A stretch of 64,000 nt of DNA, from contig NZ_CP094997.1 in the NCBI RefSeq assembly GCF_022869785.1, forward strand, positions 4,526,001 through 4,590,000, given 5' to 3'. The notes beneath the pieces are model-generated. The model made no database searches, was not told the origin of the DNA, and saw nothing but the letters and a program-made list of their open reading frames with translations. Position numbers and translations under genes: made by a program. Source of the stretch: Dyadobacter chenwenxiniae. GTDB lineage: Bacteria > Bacteroidota > Bacteroidia > Cytophagales > Spirosomataceae. Below, piece after piece: positions 63,745 to 64,000 of the stretch; positions within the stretch are counted from its first letter, which is position 1; the number at the start of each line of letters is the position of its first letter.

Positions 63745-64000
63745 TGCTTCGTAATTTTCTGCAATTCAGTGGTTGAAACCGCATCGCCGGTAGTCTCGAC
63801 GGTTTTTACTATGCCAACACCCGGAGCTGTCCAGAGCTCAACCGTGTATTCATCCTCCCGCTCTTCCATGGGAATAGCAAGGCTTGTTAACTTCAAATAC
63901 GTTTCGTATTTGTATTCCCATTTGCTGCAATTGAATGTTCCTGCGGGTGTCGTTATCGTTTCCTGCTTGGTTACTTTGCCATCCAGGTAAGTAATTTTAG
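63741..64000 (-). CDS. C-terminal end of an unknown exported-type protein (5' end outside window)
   Basis: Reading leftward from the right edge, one frame stays open and ends at TGA 63741-63743 with protein-like sequence: KITYLDGKVTKQETITTPAG, FNCSKWEYKYETYLKLTS, then EYTVELWTAPGVGIVKTVE and LQKITKQ. The TxxxFNCxKW and VELWTAPGVGIVK strands resemble the lipoprotein family with DUF3108-like C-termini, as in the protein at 39.9 kb. It overlaps the downstream lipoprotein by four bases. Confidence 0.65.
   Translation of the reverse strand, partial: KITYLDGKVTKQETITTPAGTFNCSKWEYKYETYLKLTSLAIPMEEREDEYTVELWTAPGVGIVKTVETTGDAVSTTELQKITKQ

Noticed and set aside
1..64000. Prophage, insertion sequences, CRISPR arrays
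   Set aside because: No transposase, integrase, phage structural gene or regular spaced repeats found by eye.

Overview
The window reads as a chromosomal segment of a Bacteroidota bacterium of the Cytophagales, most like Dyadobacter/Spirosomaceae (genus inferred from gene content, not from a search). Support: type IX secretion (T9SS) proteins and C-terminal sorting domains, the gliding lipoprotein GldD, a ZnuD-like TonB receptor, promoters of the TAnnTTTG / -33 TTG type, and weak Shine-Dalgarno sequences. No prophage, insertion sequence, CRISPR array or rRNA was seen.

Layout. 1-10.2 kb is housekeeping: the end of a SNF2 helicase, purA, a Fur-family regulator, rel/spoT, tRNA-Leu(UAG), trigger factor, an XRE regulator, clpP and clpX. 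10.2-14.1 kb holds an SDR, a PfkB kinase, a Tat-exported propeller and a membrane protein. 14.1-18.2 kb is a probable zinc-responsive group (TonB receptor, lipoprotein, Fur-family regulator, MerC-like membrane protein); its two promoters share the operator TGCAAC-N3-GTTGCA. 18.2-25.5 kb has a class A beta-lactamase-like hydrolase, a sugar-acid dehydratase with an SDR, an unknown protein, gldD and glmS. 25.7-31.9 kb has a degenerate starch-synthase-like protein, panC, a Gfo/Idh/MocA oxidoreductase, panD, a flippase-like protein, a frameshifted rfaE2/hldE-type gene and a YugP-like protease. 32-39.8 kb has a VCBS protein, gcvT, comB, a three-repeat secreted protein, porZ and udk.

40.6-42.8 kb holds the most interesting item: a 49-codon gene for a lasso peptide precursor (leader YxxPxLxxxGxxxxxTxG, predicted core GKLGSAADLGPTFDFDGL) immediately followed by a lasso cyclase (asparagine-synthetase-like). 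The usual leader-binding protein (B1), leader protease (B2) and exporter are absent from the neighbourhood, so this is a two-gene, incomplete or split RiPP cluster.

42.9-49.3 kb carries two C25 (gingipain/PorU-like) peptidase genes in tandem. The second is interrupted by an in-frame TAA that cuts off its sorting domain. 49.6-53.3 kb has a collagen-like lipoprotein, mqo and a C1q-like secreted protein. 53.3-60.1 kb is a leftward sugar-uptake and sugar-processing operon (RhaT, DUF6786-like lipoprotein, VCBS protein, TIM-barrel epimerase) with a T9SS-exported VCBS protein upstream. 60.2-62.9 kb has murF and the ahpC-ahpD peroxidase pair. The right edge has two overlapping lipoprotein-type genes.

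Two families of dispersed palindromes (CCTGAGCGGAGTCGAAGG arms, and CCAAGTCT-N3-AGACTTGG) occur twice each, all four between convergent genes.
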